The notes beneath the pieces were generated by a model. The model saw nothing but the letters and a program-made list of their open reading frames with translations, ran no database searches and was not told the DNA's origin. This document shows positions 19,621 to 28,543 of a stretch of 64,000 bases of DNA, piece after piece. Position numbers and translations under genes: made by a program. This DNA is from Cupriavidus gilardii (lineage in GTDB: Bacteria > Pseudomonadota > Gammaproteobacteria > Burkholderiales > Burkholderiaceae): NCBI RefSeq assembly GCF_013314895.1, contig NZ_JABTYE010000014.1, forward strand, positions 83,364 through 147,363, read 5' to 3'. The stretch's first letter is position 1. Every line of letters begins with the position of its first letter.

Positions 19621-20325
19621 GTGACCACGTCCGCGCGCGGCGCGCAACGGCGGCCGTTGAACGTTCCGCCTGGCGCTGCCGGGTCGAGAACGGGGGCCGG
19701 AACAGGAACCGGCACGCCGCACGACGTGCGGATCCCGGCCGCGCTGGTGTACGCGCAAGCCCTGCCGGAAGACCTGATCGAGGTCGGCTATGTGGCTTCG
19801 GCCTACGGCGTGCGAGGCTGGATCAAGGTCCAGCCCCATGCGCAGGACGCCGGCGGCTTGCTGCACGCGCGGCGGTGGTGGCTGCTGCCGCCAGAGGCGC
19901 CCGCTTCGCGGCCGGTGCCCCAGTCCGCGGCCCGCGAGTCGAGGCCGCTGTGCCTGAAGATCGCCCAGTCGCGCGAGCATAGCGGCACGGTGGTGGCGCA
20001 GGCGTCCGGTGTGGCGGACCGCAATCTGGCGGAGGCGCTCAAGGGGCGCCGCGTCTGGATCCGGCGCGAGGATTTCCCCCCGCCGGAGGAAAACGAGTTT
20101 TACTGGGTCGATCTGATCGGCTGCACGGTGATCAACGAACAGGGCGAAGCCCTGGGCGAAGTCGCCGGACTGATCGACAACGGCGCGCACCAGATCCTGC
20201 AGGTCGCCTATGCGCTGCCGGACGGCAAGCCCGGCGAGCGTCTGATTCCCTTCGTCGACGCCTATCTGCGCCACGTCGATATCGACGCCAGGCGCATCGT
20301 GGTCGACTGGGGGCTGGACTACTAG
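19621..20325 (+). CDS. rimM: 16S rRNA processing protein RimM
   Basis: About 234 residues from a GTG at 19621. The core starts near residue 44 with EVGYVASAYGVRGWIKVQPH, the RimM N-terminal barrel, and the PRC-barrel domain includes EFYWVDLIGCTVIN and DNGAHQILQV. RimM binds S19 and assists 30S head maturation. Two features depart from the E. coli protein: a ~40-residue Gly/Thr/Ala-rich N-terminal extension and a Pro/Ser-rich insertion near residues 85-105. The start is uncertain because no good ribosome site is seen; a GTG at 19726 would remove most of the extension. Confidence 0.93.
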   Translation: MTTSARGAQRRPLNVPPGAAGSRTGAGTGTGTPHDVRIPAALVYAQALPEDLIEVGYVASAYGVRGWIKVQPHAQDAGGLLHARRWWLLPPEAPASRPVPQSAARESRPLCLKIAQSREHSGTVVAQASGVADRNLAEALKGRRVWIRREDFPPPEENEFYWVDLIGCTVINEQGEALGEVAGLIDNGAHQILQVAYALPDGKPGERLIPFVDAYLRHVDIDARRIVVDWGLDY

Positions 20326-20409
20326 CAGCGGCTGCGAAAGCAGCAGGGGCTGTCAGCCAGCAGCAAGGCAGGGCAGGCAACGGTGAGCAACGGAACAGGA
20401 GTGAGACGG

Positions 20410-21198
20410 ATGCAGTTCGACGTGATCACGCTGTTCCCGGAGATGTTCCGCGCGCTGACCGACTGGGGCATTACCAGCCGGGCCGCCAAGCAGCAGCGCT
20501 ATACGCTGCGCAGCTGGAATCCGCGGGACTTCACCACGGACAACTACCGCACCATCGACGACCGTCCCTACGGGGGCGGGCCCGGCATGGTGATGCTGGC
20601 CAAGCCGCTGGAGGACGCCATCGACGCCGCCGTCGCGGCGCAGGCCGGCGCCGGTGCCAGTGCCGGTGCCGCCCACGTGGTGCTGATGTCGCCGCAGGGT
20701 GCGCCGCTGACGCACGCCAAGGTGGTCGAGCTGGCGCAGCGGCCCGGTCTGGTGCTGATCTGCGGCCGCTACGAGGCGATCGACCAGCGGCTGATCGACC
20801 GCCGCGTCGACGAGGAAATCAGCCTCGGCGATTTCGTGCTGTCGGGCGGCGAACTGCCGGCGATGGCGCTGATCGACGCGGTGGTGCGTCTGCTGCCCGG
20901 CGTGCTGGGCGACGCGCAGTCGGCAGTGCAGGACAGCTTCGTCAACGGGCTGCTCGATTGTCCGCACTACACGCGGCCCGAGGAATACGAAGGCATGCGG
21001 GTCCCCGAGATACTGCTCGGCGGCCATCATGCCGAGATCGAAAAATGGCGGCGCCGTCAGGCGCTGGCCAACACGGCGCGCAAGCGGCCCGACCTGATCG
21101 AGTCCGCGCGCCGTCAAGGTTTGCTGACCAAGGCCGACGAGAACTTCTTGTCGGAGTGGGCGGCGAAGGAAGGGCGGGGGCCAGCCTCCGCCAGTTGA
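20410..21198 (+). CDS. trmD: tRNA (guanine-37-N1)-methyltransferase
   Basis: A 262-residue SPOUT methyltransferase that makes m1G37 in tRNAs and prevents frameshifting. Visible are [13 protein letters not shown], the conserved [13 protein letters not shown], the knot segment [20 protein letters not shown] and [20 protein letters not shown]. The ATG at 20410 follows AACAGGAG and matches the family start. A short Ala/Gly repeat ([12 protein letters not shown], about residues 79-90) is inserted just before the MSPQG segment. Third gene of the operon. Confidence 0.96.
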   Translation: MQFDVITLFPEMFRALTDWGITSRAAKQQRYTLRSWNPRDFTTDNYRTIDDRPYGGGPGMVMLAKPLEDAIDAAVAAQAGAGASAGAAHVVLMSPQGAPLTHAKVVELAQRPGLVLICGRYEAIDQRLIDRRVDEEISLGDFVLSGGELPAMALIDAVVRLLPGVLGDAQSAVQDSFVNGLLDCPHYTRPEEYEGMRVPEILLGGHHAEIEKWRRRQALANTARKRPDLIESARRQGLLTKADENFLSEWAAKEGRGPASAS

Positions 21199-21273
21199 AA
21201 CCCCATCCTCTGTCGGGGCCGCGCCATGAGGCGAGGCATGCAACGCCGGCACGATGGCACAGGAGAAGAAACG

Positions 21274-21666
21274 ATGAACATCATCGAGCAGATCGAGAAG
21301 GAAGAGATCGCGCGTCTGACCGCGAACAAGACCATCCCCGCATTCGCGCCGGGCGACACCGTCGTCGTCAACGTGAACGTGGTCGAAGGCAACCGCAAGC
21401 GCGTGCAGGCCTACGAAGGCGTGGTGATCGCCAAGCGCAACCGTGGCCTGAATTCGTCCTTCATCGTGCGCAAGATCTCGTCGGGTGAGGGCGTGGAGCG
21501 TACGTTCCAGCTGTACTCGCCGCTGATCGCCGGCATCGAAGTCAAGCGCCGCGGCGATGTGCGCCGCGCCAAGCTGTACTATCTGCGCCAGCGTTCGGGC
21601 AAGTCCGCTCGCATCAAGGAAAAGCTCGTCACGAAGGCCTCCAAGGCCGCAGTCGCTGCCGAGTAA
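21274..21666 (+). CDS. rplS: 50S ribosomal protein L19
   Basis: A 130-residue protein of the 30S-50S interface. It shows the L19 start [15 protein letters not shown] and the core [20 protein letters not shown], with [15 protein letters not shown] [20 protein letters not shown] near the end. A GGAGAAG ribosome site precedes the ATG. Last gene of the operon, followed by two hairpins. Confidence 0.98.
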   Translation: MNIIEQIEKEEIARLTANKTIPAFAPGDTVVVNVNVVEGNRKRVQAYEGVVIAKRNRGLNSSFIVRKISSGEGVERTFQLYSPLIAGIEVKRRGDVRRAKLYYLRQRSGKSARIKEKLVTKASKAAVAAE

Positions 21667-21703
21667 GACGCAGCGCCCGGTCGGCACGCCGGCCGGAGCG
21701 ATC

Positions 21704-21751
21704 GACGGGGTTCGCGCCCCGTCTTCGAGGGCACCTTCGGGTGCCCTTTTT
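21704..21751 (+). terminator. Two hairpins ending the rpsP-rplS operon
   Basis: GACGGGG/CCCCGTC (21704-21723, loop TTCGCG) is followed by GGGCACC, a TTCG tetraloop, GGTGCCC (21729-21746) and five T. The second is a textbook intrinsic terminator. Confidence 0.92.
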
Positions 21752-21870
21752 GCATGGTGGCCCTGATGGTGACGTTGATGGCGGCCGCATGGCGTCCCGC
21801 ATGGTCCCGATGCCGCGGCCGGGCCGCGCCGCCGATGCGCCCCGGCGAGGTCTGTCATACTTGTGCCGCT

Positions 21871-22551
21871 ATGCGCCCCGCCTTCGATCCCGAATCGCTG
21901 CCGATCGTCTCGGTCGACAGTCAGCACTCCCCGCTGTCCGAGCCGCGCCTGCGGCCCGACTTCATCCGCCATCGCTTCCTGACGCCGCCGGCCTGGCAGC
22001 CCGAGCTGACCGACGAGTCGCGCGCCTATGACCCCAAGCAGAGCCTGCGCGACGCCGCGGTGCTGATCCCGCTGGTGCAGCGCGCCGACGGCCTGACCGT
22101 GCTGCTGACGCAGCGCAACGCGAACCTGAGCGCCCACGCCGGCCAGATCAGCTTTCCGGGCGGCCGCTGGGAGCCAGAGGACATCAATCGGGTCGCCACC
22201 GCGCTGCGCGAAACGGAGGAAGAGATCGGGCTGGACCGGGATTACGTCGAGGTGCTGGGGGCGCTGCCGGACTACATCACCGGCACGGGCTTTCATGTCA
22301 GCCCGGTGGTGGGGCTGGTGCGCGACGGCTTCGCGCTGCGCCCCGATGCGCGCGAGGTGGCCGACGTGTTCGAGGTGCCGCTGGCCTTCCTGATGGACCC
22401 GTCGCACCATCAGCGGCGGCTCTTCCGCTGGGTCGACGGCGAGCGGATGTTCTATGCGATGCCGTATCCGCGCGAAGGCGGCGGCCATCGCTTCATCTGG
22501 GGCGCGACGGCCGGCATGCTGCGCAACCTGTACCACCTGCTGGCGGCCTAG
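21871..22551 (+). CDS. Nudix hydrolase, CoA pyrophosphatase type
   Basis: A 226-residue protein. The NuCoA motif region reads LLTQRNANLSAHAGQISFPG, directly followed by a Nudix box GGRWEPED...RETEEEIGL (about residues 88-113). Together these mark the coenzyme A pyrophosphatase subfamily (E. coli NudL-like), which cleaves CoA or acyl-CoA to phosphopantetheine and 3',5'-ADP. The first Glu of the Nudix box is Asp (PED). A CATACT box (21856-21861) only a few bases upstream suggests a very short or absent leader. Confidence 0.88.
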   Translation: MRPAFDPESLPIVSVDSQHSPLSEPRLRPDFIRHRFLTPPAWQPELTDESRAYDPKQSLRDAAVLIPLVQRADGLTVLLTQRNANLSAHAGQISFPGGRWEPEDINRVATALRETEEEIGLDRDYVEVLGALPDYITGTGFHVSPVVGLVRDGFALRPDAREVADVFEVPLAFLMDPSHHQRRLFRWVDGERMFYAMPYPREGGGHRFIWGATAGMLRNLYHLLAA

Positions 22552-22590
22552 CGCGGCCGCGCTTGCCGTCCTTAGCGGGTGCGGCGGCGA

Positions 22591-23469
22591 TCAGGCCCGT
22601 GCCGCTTTCCCTTCATCGATCGACTCGCCCTTCGCGGCACGCTCCGAGTGGCAGTGCGGGCAGCTGACCCCGACCACATAGTGCGGGCTTTGCTGCTCCT
22701 CCGGCGTGACGACGGCGCGGCAGGCGAAGCACTGCCTGGGCCCGGCCGGCTGCAGATCGGGATTGAGTGCGGTGCGGTAGTCGAAGACGAAGCAGTCGCC
22801 GCGATAGTGGCTGCCGCCGACCTCCTCGAAGTACTTCAGGATGCCGCCCTCGAGCTGATAGACGCGCTCGATGCCGGCCTGCTGCATATGGATCGCGCCC
22901 TTCTCGCAGCGGATGCCGCCGGTGCAGAACGACACCACCGTCTTGCCGGCGAACTCGTCCTTGTGCTGGGCCACCACCGCCGGGAAATCGCTGAACTTCT
23001 GCAGCCCGTAGTCGACCGCCTGTTCGAAGGTGCCGACCGCGACCTCGAACGCATTGCGGGTGTCGAGCATCACCACCGGGCGGCCTTCGTCGTCATGGCC
23101 CTGGTCGAGCCAGCGCTTCAGGTCGGCGGGGCGTACCGACGGCGCACGGCCTTCCTCGGGACGGATCAGCGGCATCTTCATCGTGATGATCTCGCGCTTG
23201 ACCCGCACCAGCATCCGTTTGAACGGCTGCGTCTCCGACAGGCTTTCCTTCGGCTCCAGATCGGCGAAGCGCGGATCGGCGCGCAGCCAGCCCACCACGT
23301 CATCGATGCCTTCCCGGCTGCCCGCCAGGAACAGGTTGATCCCTTCGGGGGCGAGCAGGATGGTGCCCTTGAGCCCGGCCGCCTCGCAGCGCTCGCGCAG
23401 GGCCGCGCGCAACGTCTCGATGTCGTTCAAGGTGACGAACTTGTAGGCGGAAATATTGACGATCTGCAT
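22591..23469 (-). CDS. trhO: tRNA uridine-34 hydroxylase, rhodanese type
   Basis: A 292-residue protein of the YceA/TrhO family, which hydroxylates U34 in tRNA to ho5U using O2. The N-terminal acylphosphatase-like part has [18 protein letters not shown]. The rhodanese domain contains [15 protein letters not shown] and the active loop [11 protein letters not shown], whose first cysteine is the essential residue. The C terminus adds CFACR...CPHCH, two CxxC-type pairs that may bind zinc. It diverges from dnaE. Confidence 0.92.
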   Translation of the reverse strand: MQIVNISAYKFVTLNDIETLRAALRERCEAAGLKGTILLAPEGINLFLAGSREGIDDVVGWLRADPRFADLEPKESLSETQPFKRMLVRVKREIITMKMPLIRPEEGRAPSVRPADLKRWLDQGHDDEGRPVVMLDTRNAFEVAVGTFEQAVDYGLQKFSDFPAVVAQHKDEFAGKTVVSFCTGGIRCEKGAIHMQQAGIERVYQLEGGILKYFEEVGGSHYRGDCFVFDYRTALNPDLQPAGPRQCFACRAVVTPEEQQSPHYVVGVSCPHCHSERAAKGESIDEGKAARA

Positions 23470-23591
23470 GGACTGCGGAGGGATGGCGTGGCGGCGTGCC
23501 GGTCGTGCCGTGCGGTGCCAGGGCAAGTGCCGGGACCGGTCCGTGAACCGTGTCGCGCTGCCGCCATTAACTGCCTGATTGGAAACGCGAA

Positions 23592-23597
23592 ATTATA
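23592..23597 (-). promoter_or_regulatory. -10 box (TATAAT) for trhO
   Basis: Read on the minus strand the hexamer is a perfect TATAAT, about 120 bases before the trhO ATG. No convincing -35 is seen. Confidence 0.4.
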
Positions 23598-23707
23598 GCG
23601 GTTCGGGCAGGCGGACGGCACCGCGCCCCACCACGGCGCAGCCGCACAAGCGCATCCGCCTGCGGAATTCGTCGCGCGCCGGCGGCCCGCCGACCACCTC
23701 GCGCCGG

Positions 23708-23713
23708 TACAAT
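23708..23713 (+). promoter_or_regulatory. -10 box (TACAAT) at the dnaE start
   Basis: TACAAT ends seven bases before the ATG at 23721. If used, transcription would begin at or next to the start codon and the mRNA would be leaderless. Confidence 0.4.
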
Positions 23714-23720
23714 GGCGCCC

Positions 23721-26700
23721 ATGTCTTCGCCCCGCTTCGTACATCTCCGCCTCCATTCCGAATACTCGATCGTCGACGGCATCGTCCGCCTCGAGGATGC
23801 GGTCAAGGCCGCCGCCGCCGACGGCATGGGCGCGCTTGCGCTGACCGACCTCGCCAACGCCTTCGGCCTGATCCGCTTCTACAAGGAGGCGCGCGGCGGT
23901 GGCGTCAAGCCGATCGTCGGCGCCGACGTCTGGCTGACCAATGCCGACGATCGCGACAAGCCGGCGCGCATGCTGTTGCTGGTGCAGGACCGGCGCGGCT
24001 ATCTGAACCTGTGCGTGCTGCTGTCGCGCGCCTGGCTGTCGAACCAGTACCGCGGCCGCGCCGAACTCGAGCCGGGCTGGTTCGAGGAAGCCGGCGAAGA
24101 TGGCCTGCCGCTGTCGACGGGCCTGATCGCGCTGTCCGGCGCGATGGGCGGCGACGTCGGGCAGGCGCTGGCCAACGGCAACGATGCGGCCGCGCAGCGC
24201 GCCGCGCGGCATTGGGCCGCGGTGTTTCCGCAGCGCTACTACATCGAGCTGCAGCGCGCGGGCCATCCCGGCACCGAGGCCTATGTGCAACGCGCGGTGC
24301 AGCTGGCCGCCGCGCTGCAGCTGCCGGTGGTGGCGACGCATCCGGTCCAGTTCATGACCCCCGACGACCATACCGCGCACGAGGCGCGCGTCTGTATCGC
24401 CGAGGGCGAGCTGCTGGCCAACCCGCGCCGCGCGCGCCGCTTTACCACCGACCAGTATTTCAAGACGCAGGACGAGATGTGCGCGCTGTTCGCCGACATT
24501 CCGTCGGCGCTCGAGAACGCGGTGCAGATCGCGCGCCGCTGCAACCTGACGCTCGAGCTCGGCAAGCCGCGCCTGCCGCTGTTTCCGACGCCGGATGGCA
24601 TGTCGCTGGACGACTATCTGGTGCACATGTCGAAGGAGGGGCTCGAGCGCCGTCTGGCGGTGCTGTTCCCCGACGAGGCGGAGCGCGAGGCGAAGCGGCC
24701 CGAATACTACGCACGGCTGGAGTTCGAGACCGGCATCATCATCAAGATGGGGTTCCCCGGCTACTTCCTGATCGTGGCCGACTTCATCAACTGGGCCAAG
24801 AACAACGGCGTGCCGGTCGGTCCGGGCCGCGGTTCGGGCGCCGGCTCGCTGGTCGCCTACGCGCTCGGCATCACCGACCTCGATCCGCTGAAGTACGCGC
24901 TGCTGTTCGAGCGTTTCCTGAATCCGGAGCGGGTGTCGATGCCCGACTTCGATATCGACTTCTGCCAGCACGGCCGCGATCGCGTGATCCAGTACGTCAA
25001 GGAGAAGTACGGCAAGGACGCGGTGTCGCAGATCGCCACCTTCGGCACCATGGCGGCCAAGGCCGCAGTGCGCGACGTCGGCCGCGTGCTCGATCTGGGC
25101 TACAACTTCGTCGACGGCGTGGCCAAGCTGATCCCGTTCAAGCCGGGCAAGCTGGTGACGATCGAGGAGGCCAAGAAGGAAGAGCCGCTGCTGACCGAGC
25201 GCGAGAACAACGAGGAGGAAGTGCGCCAGCTGCTCGAACTGGCGCAGCGCGTCGAAGGCATGACCCGCAACGTCGGCATGCACGCCGGCGGCGTGCTGAT
25301 CGCACCGGGCAAGCTGACCGACTTCTGTCCGCTGTACACGCAGGGCGGCCAGAACGACGGCATGAGCGGCGTGGTCAGCCAGTACGACAAGGACGACGTC
25401 GAGGCCGCCGGCCTGGTCAAGTTCGACTTTCTGGGCCTGACCACGCTGACGATCCTCGACTGGGCCGAGCGCTATATCCGCCGGCTCGATCCGGGCAAGG
25501 CCGACTGGAATTGCAGCCAGATCCCGCTCGACGATCCGGCCGCCTTCGACATCCTGAAGTCCGCCAACACGGTGGCGGTGTTCCAGCTGGAAAGCCGCGG
25601 CATGCAGGGCATGCTCAAGGACGCCAAGCCCGACCGCTTCGAGGACATCATCGCGCTGGTGTCGCTGTACCGGCCGGGCCCGATGGACCTGATCCCCAGC
25701 TTCTGCGCGCGCAAGCACGGCCGCGAGAAGGTGGAATATCCGGACCCGCGCGTCGAACCCGTCCTGAAAGAGACCTACGGCATCATGGTCTATCAGGAGC
25801 AGGTGATGCAGATGGCGCAGATCATCGGCGGCTACTCGCTCGGTGGCGCCGACCTGCTGCGCCGCGCGATGGGCAAGAAGAAGCCCGAGGAAATGGCCAA
25901 GCATCGCGAGCTGTTCCGCGAGGGTGCCGCGAAGAACGGGCTGTCGGCCGACAAGGCCGACGAGATCTTCGATCTGATGGAGAAGTTCGCCGGCTACGGC
26001 TTCAACAAGTCGCACGCAGCTGCCTATGCCTTGCTGGCGTACTACACGGCCTGGCTGAAGGCGCATCATCCGGCCGAATTCATGGCGGCCAACATGTCGC
26101 TGGCGATGGACGACACCGACAAGGTCAAGATCCTCTACGAGGATTGCCGCGCCAACGGGCTGCGCGTGCTGCCGCCGGACGTCAACGCCAGCGAATACCG
26201 TTTCGCGCCCACCGATGCGAAGACGATCCGCTACGGCCTGGGCGGCATCAAGGGCTCGGGCCAGGGCGCGATCGAGGACATCCTGCGCGCGCGCGAGGAG
26301 CGGCCGTTTACGGACCTGTTCGACTTCTGCGAACGCGTCGACCGCCGTCAGGTCAACCGCCGCACCATCGAGGCGCTGATCCGCGCCGGTGCGTTCGACA
26401 CACTGCATCCGAACCGCGCCCAGCTGCTGGCCTCGGTGCCGCGCGCGATGGAGGCGGCCGAGCAGAAGGCCGAGTCGGCCAACCAGGTGTCGCTGTTCGA
26501 CCTGATGGCCGACGATGGCGACGCGCACCGTCCGGAGCTGATCGACGAGCCGGCCTGGACCCCCAAGCGCATGCTGCAGGAAGAGAAGCAGGCGCTCGGC
26601 TACTACTTCTCCGGCCATCTGTTCGACGCCTATCGCGATGAGGTGCGGCGCTTCGTCAAGGGCACGCTGGCGGCGCTGGAGAAGGAAGTGCAGGGCAATG

Positions 26701-27233
26701 GCGGCGGCTATGGCCGCGACGTGCGCGGCAAGATGGTCGCCGGCGTGATCACCGGCATCCGCACCCAGATGACGCAGCGCGGCAAGATGCTGATCGTGCT
26801 GCTGGACGACGGCACCGGGCAGATCGAAATGACGGTGTTCAACGAGCTGTTCGACGCCAATCGGCACATGTTCCGTGAGGACGAGCTGCTGATCGCGCAG
26901 GGCAATGCGCGCCACGACACCTTCACCGGCGGCGTGCGCTTCACCGCGGAAACGGTGATGGACCTGACGACCGCGCGCATCCGCCATGCGCGCGCGCTGA
27001 AGCTCTCGCTGAACGGCAATTCGTCGACCGCGATGCTGCGCGAGCTGCTGACGCCGCATCTGGCCCAATCCGCGGGCAGCGCCGGCCTGCCGGTCTGCAT
27101 CCAGTACGCGAGCGCCGCCGCGGTCTGCGAGGCGGTGCTGGGCCAGGCGTGGCAGGTGGTGCCGTCGGACGACACGCTGGCCGCGCTGCGGGCCGCGCTG
27201 TCGCCGGAGTGCGTCAGTACGTTGTACGAGTAA
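23721..27233 (+). CDS. dnaE: DNA polymerase III alpha subunit
   Basis: About 1170 residues, the catalytic subunit of the replicative polymerase. The N-terminal PHP domain begins RFVHLRLHSEYSIVDGIVRL. The palm domain has GPGRGSGAGSLVAY and the two catalytic aspartates in MPDFDIDFCQ (about residue 410). The segment NVGMHAGGVLIAPG and the GYGFNKSHAAAYALLAYYTA helix follow. A C-terminal OB domain (about 1000-1080) and the tau-binding tail complete it. The ATG at 23721 (MSSPRFVHLR) matches the usual start; 23712 is three codons longer. No Shine-Dalgarno sequence is visible. Confidence 0.97.
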   Translation: MSSPRFVHLRLHSEYSIVDGIVRLEDAVKAAAADGMGALALTDLANAFGLIRFYKEARGGGVKPIVGADVWLTNADDRDKPARMLLLVQDRRGYLNLCVLLSRAWLSNQYRGRAELEPGWFEEAGEDGLPLSTGLIALSGAMGGDVGQALANGNDAAAQRAARHWAAVFPQRYYIELQRAGHPGTEAYVQRAVQLAAALQLPVVATHPVQFMTPDDHTAHEARVCIAEGELLANPRRARRFTTDQYFKTQDEMCALFADIPSALENAVQIARRCNLTLELGKPRLPLFPTPDGMSLDDYLVHMSKEGLERRLAVLFPDEAEREAKRPEYYARLEFETGIIIKMGFPGYFLIVADFINWAKNNGVPVGPGRGSGAGSLVAYALGITDLDPLKYALLFERFLNPERVSMPDFDIDFCQHGRDRVIQYVKEKYGKDAVSQIATFGTMAAKAAVRDVGRVLDLGYNFVDGVAKLIPFKPGKLVTIEEAKKEEPLLTERENNEEEVRQLLELAQRVEGMTRNVGMHAGGVLIAPGKLTDFCPLYTQGGQNDGMSGVVSQYDKDDVEAAGLVKFDFLGLTTLTILDWAERYIRRLDPGKADWNCSQIPLDDPAAFDILKSANTVAVFQLESRGMQGMLKDAKPDRFEDIIALVSLYRPGPMDLIPSFCARKHGREKVEYPDPRVEPVLKETYGIMVYQEQVMQMAQIIGGYSLGGADLLRRAMGKKKPEEMAKHRELFREGAAKNGLSADKADEIFDLMEKFAGYGFNKSHAAAYALLAYYTAWLKAHHPAEFMAANMSLAMDDTDKVKILYEDCRANGLRVLPPDVNASEYRFAPTDAKTIRYGLGGIKGSGQGAIEDILRAREERPFTDLFDFCERVDRRQVNRRTIEALIRAGAFDTLHPNRAQLLASVPRAMEAAEQKAESANQVSLFDLMADDGDAHRPELIDEPAWTPKRMLQEEKQALGYYFSGHLFDAYRDEVRRFVKGTLAALEKEVQGNGGGYGRDVRGKMVAGVITGIRTQMTQRGKMLIVLLDDGTGQIEMTVFNELFDANRHMFREDELLIAQGNARHDTFTGGVRFTAETVMDLTTARIRHARALKLSLNGNSSTAMLRELLTPHLAQSAGSAGLPVCIQYASAAAVCEAVLGQAWQVVPSDDTLAALRAALSPECVSTLYE

Positions 27234-27287
27234 GACGGGGGGTTGCTGGCTGCTGGTGACCGCGTCCGAGAAAACGCCCGCTATCGG

Positions 27288-27314
27288 TTCCCACTCCCGC
27301 AAGCGAGAGAGGGG
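27288..27314. repeat. REP-like palindrome, partial copy
   Basis: ACTCCCGCAAGCGAGAGAGG carries the same CCCGCAAGCG core as the elements near 41.2 and 45.3 kb. It lies between the convergent ends of dnaE and a glycosyltransferase. Confidence 0.7.
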
Positions 27315-27326
27315 GTACCGAAGCCC

Positions 27327-28370
27327 TCAGCCTTTCATCCCTTTCACCATGTTCCCCAGCGCAAAGAACGGTGCATACACGCCCGGGCAGGCCGCATAGA
27401 GGAACATCCGTAGCCGGTGGCCCAGCCGCACGCCGCGGGCACCGAGCAGCAGCCGCAGCCGTTCGCCGGTGCTGGTGGCGGCGAAGATATCGCGCGTGAA
27501 CGTCTCGCGCGCCAGCTTGGCGGCCTTGTGACGACGCATCGCGTCGCCGGCGCCGGCCAGTTCGGCGTCCTGGATGAACTGCAGCGTCTCGGCCAGCGCG
27601 CTGCGATTGGTCAGCTGGATGCGCTTGACGAAGTCCGCCGGCGTGCGCCATTTGCGCTTGCCGGAGACGCCGCCGCGGCGATAGCGCACCAGCGGCCGGC
27701 GCAGCGTGATGGCGCCGCCGCCGAGCACCGCGCGCAGCGTGGTGATCTGGTCTTCCGAGATCATGCCCGGCGCGATCGGGCCGAAGCGTTCGAACTGACG
27801 GCGGGTCCAGGTATGCGAGGCGCCGATCACGACCGGCGGTTCGGCCATCCAGCGCTCCAGGCTGTCATAGATGCCAAGCTCGCTGTGCGCGATGGTGCCG
27901 TGGTCGGCGCCCTGGTCATCCATGTCGATCAGATCGGTGGCGATCAGGTCCGGCTTGCTGCCGTGCGCGAGCCAGGCCTGCGCGACCTCGCGGCAGCGCG
28001 TCGGCAGCGAGATATCGTCGCCGGCGGCGACGAAGATCAGCTCGCCATGCGACAGCTCGACCAGCTGGCTCAGATGCCCGCTGATGCCCAGGTTGACCGG
28101 ATTGCGCCGCAGCATCACGCGATGGGGGCCCGCATAGCCGTGCAGGGCGCGCTGCGCGGCGGCGAAGGTGTCGTCGGTGGAGGCGTCGTCCGACACGATG
28201 ATCTCCAGGCTCGGATAGTCCTGAGCGAGCGCCCCGGCGATCGCGTCGGCGATGAAGCGCTGCTGGTTGTAGGTGATCAGCAGCAGGGTTGCGGACGGCC
28301 ACGCGCGGTCCTGCGCATTGGCCGTGTCTGCCGCCTCCCGCACATCGCTGCCATTCGCCGTACCGCTCAT
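27327..28370 (-). CDS. Family 2 glycosyltransferase
   Basis: A 347-residue GT-A enzyme. The nucleotide-sugar fold begins near residue 28 with LLLITYNQQRFIADAIAGAL, then the metal-site region IIVSDDASTDDTF (about 57-69) and a later AAGDDISLP. The last ~100 residues are basic and helical, with a hydrophobic patch that may contact the membrane. A GGAGGAA ribosome site precedes the ATG. It diverges from an O-antigen-ligase-like gene and begins a surface-polysaccharide block; donor and acceptor are unknown. Confidence 0.85.
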   Translation of the reverse strand: MSGTANGSDVREAADTANAQDRAWPSATLLLITYNQQRFIADAIAGALAQDYPSLEIIVSDDASTDDTFAAAQRALHGYAGPHRVMLRRNPVNLGISGHLSQLVELSHGELIFVAAGDDISLPTRCREVAQAWLAHGSKPDLIATDLIDMDDQGADHGTIAHSELGIYDSLERWMAEPPVVIGASHTWTRRQFERFGPIAPGMISEDQITTLRAVLGGGAITLRRPLVRYRRGGVSGKRKWRTPADFVKRIQLTNRSALAETLQFIQDAELAGAGDAMRRHKAAKLARETFTRDIFAATSTGERLRLLLGARGVRLGHRLRMFLYAACPGVYAPFFALGNMVKGMKG

Positions 28371-28478
28371 CCTGGTTCCTCCCTCGTTGCCGCTCGCCGT
28401 TTCGCCCCTCGGGCAAGGCCGAACGATACCATGGCGCCCCGGCCCCCCTCGCCGGGAGGGGCTCGCAAGGGGCGACGG

Positions 28479-28484
28479 TATAAT
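28479..28484 (+). promoter_or_regulatory. -10 box (TATAAT) for the O-antigen-ligase-like gene
   Basis: A perfect TATAAT lies 60 bases before the ATG at 28544. No -35 consensus is visible in the GC-rich upstream bases. Confidence 0.45.
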
Positions 28485-28543
28485 GCGCCGCTGGCGCGCC
28501 CCGGAGCGATCACCGCAGCCAGCGTTGCCCTTGTTTCCGGCTC

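Noticed and set aside
23427..27302. Long minus-strand frame opposite dnaE (about 1290 codons)
   Set aside because: Antisense of dnaE and trhO sequence; low-complexity translation with no motif.
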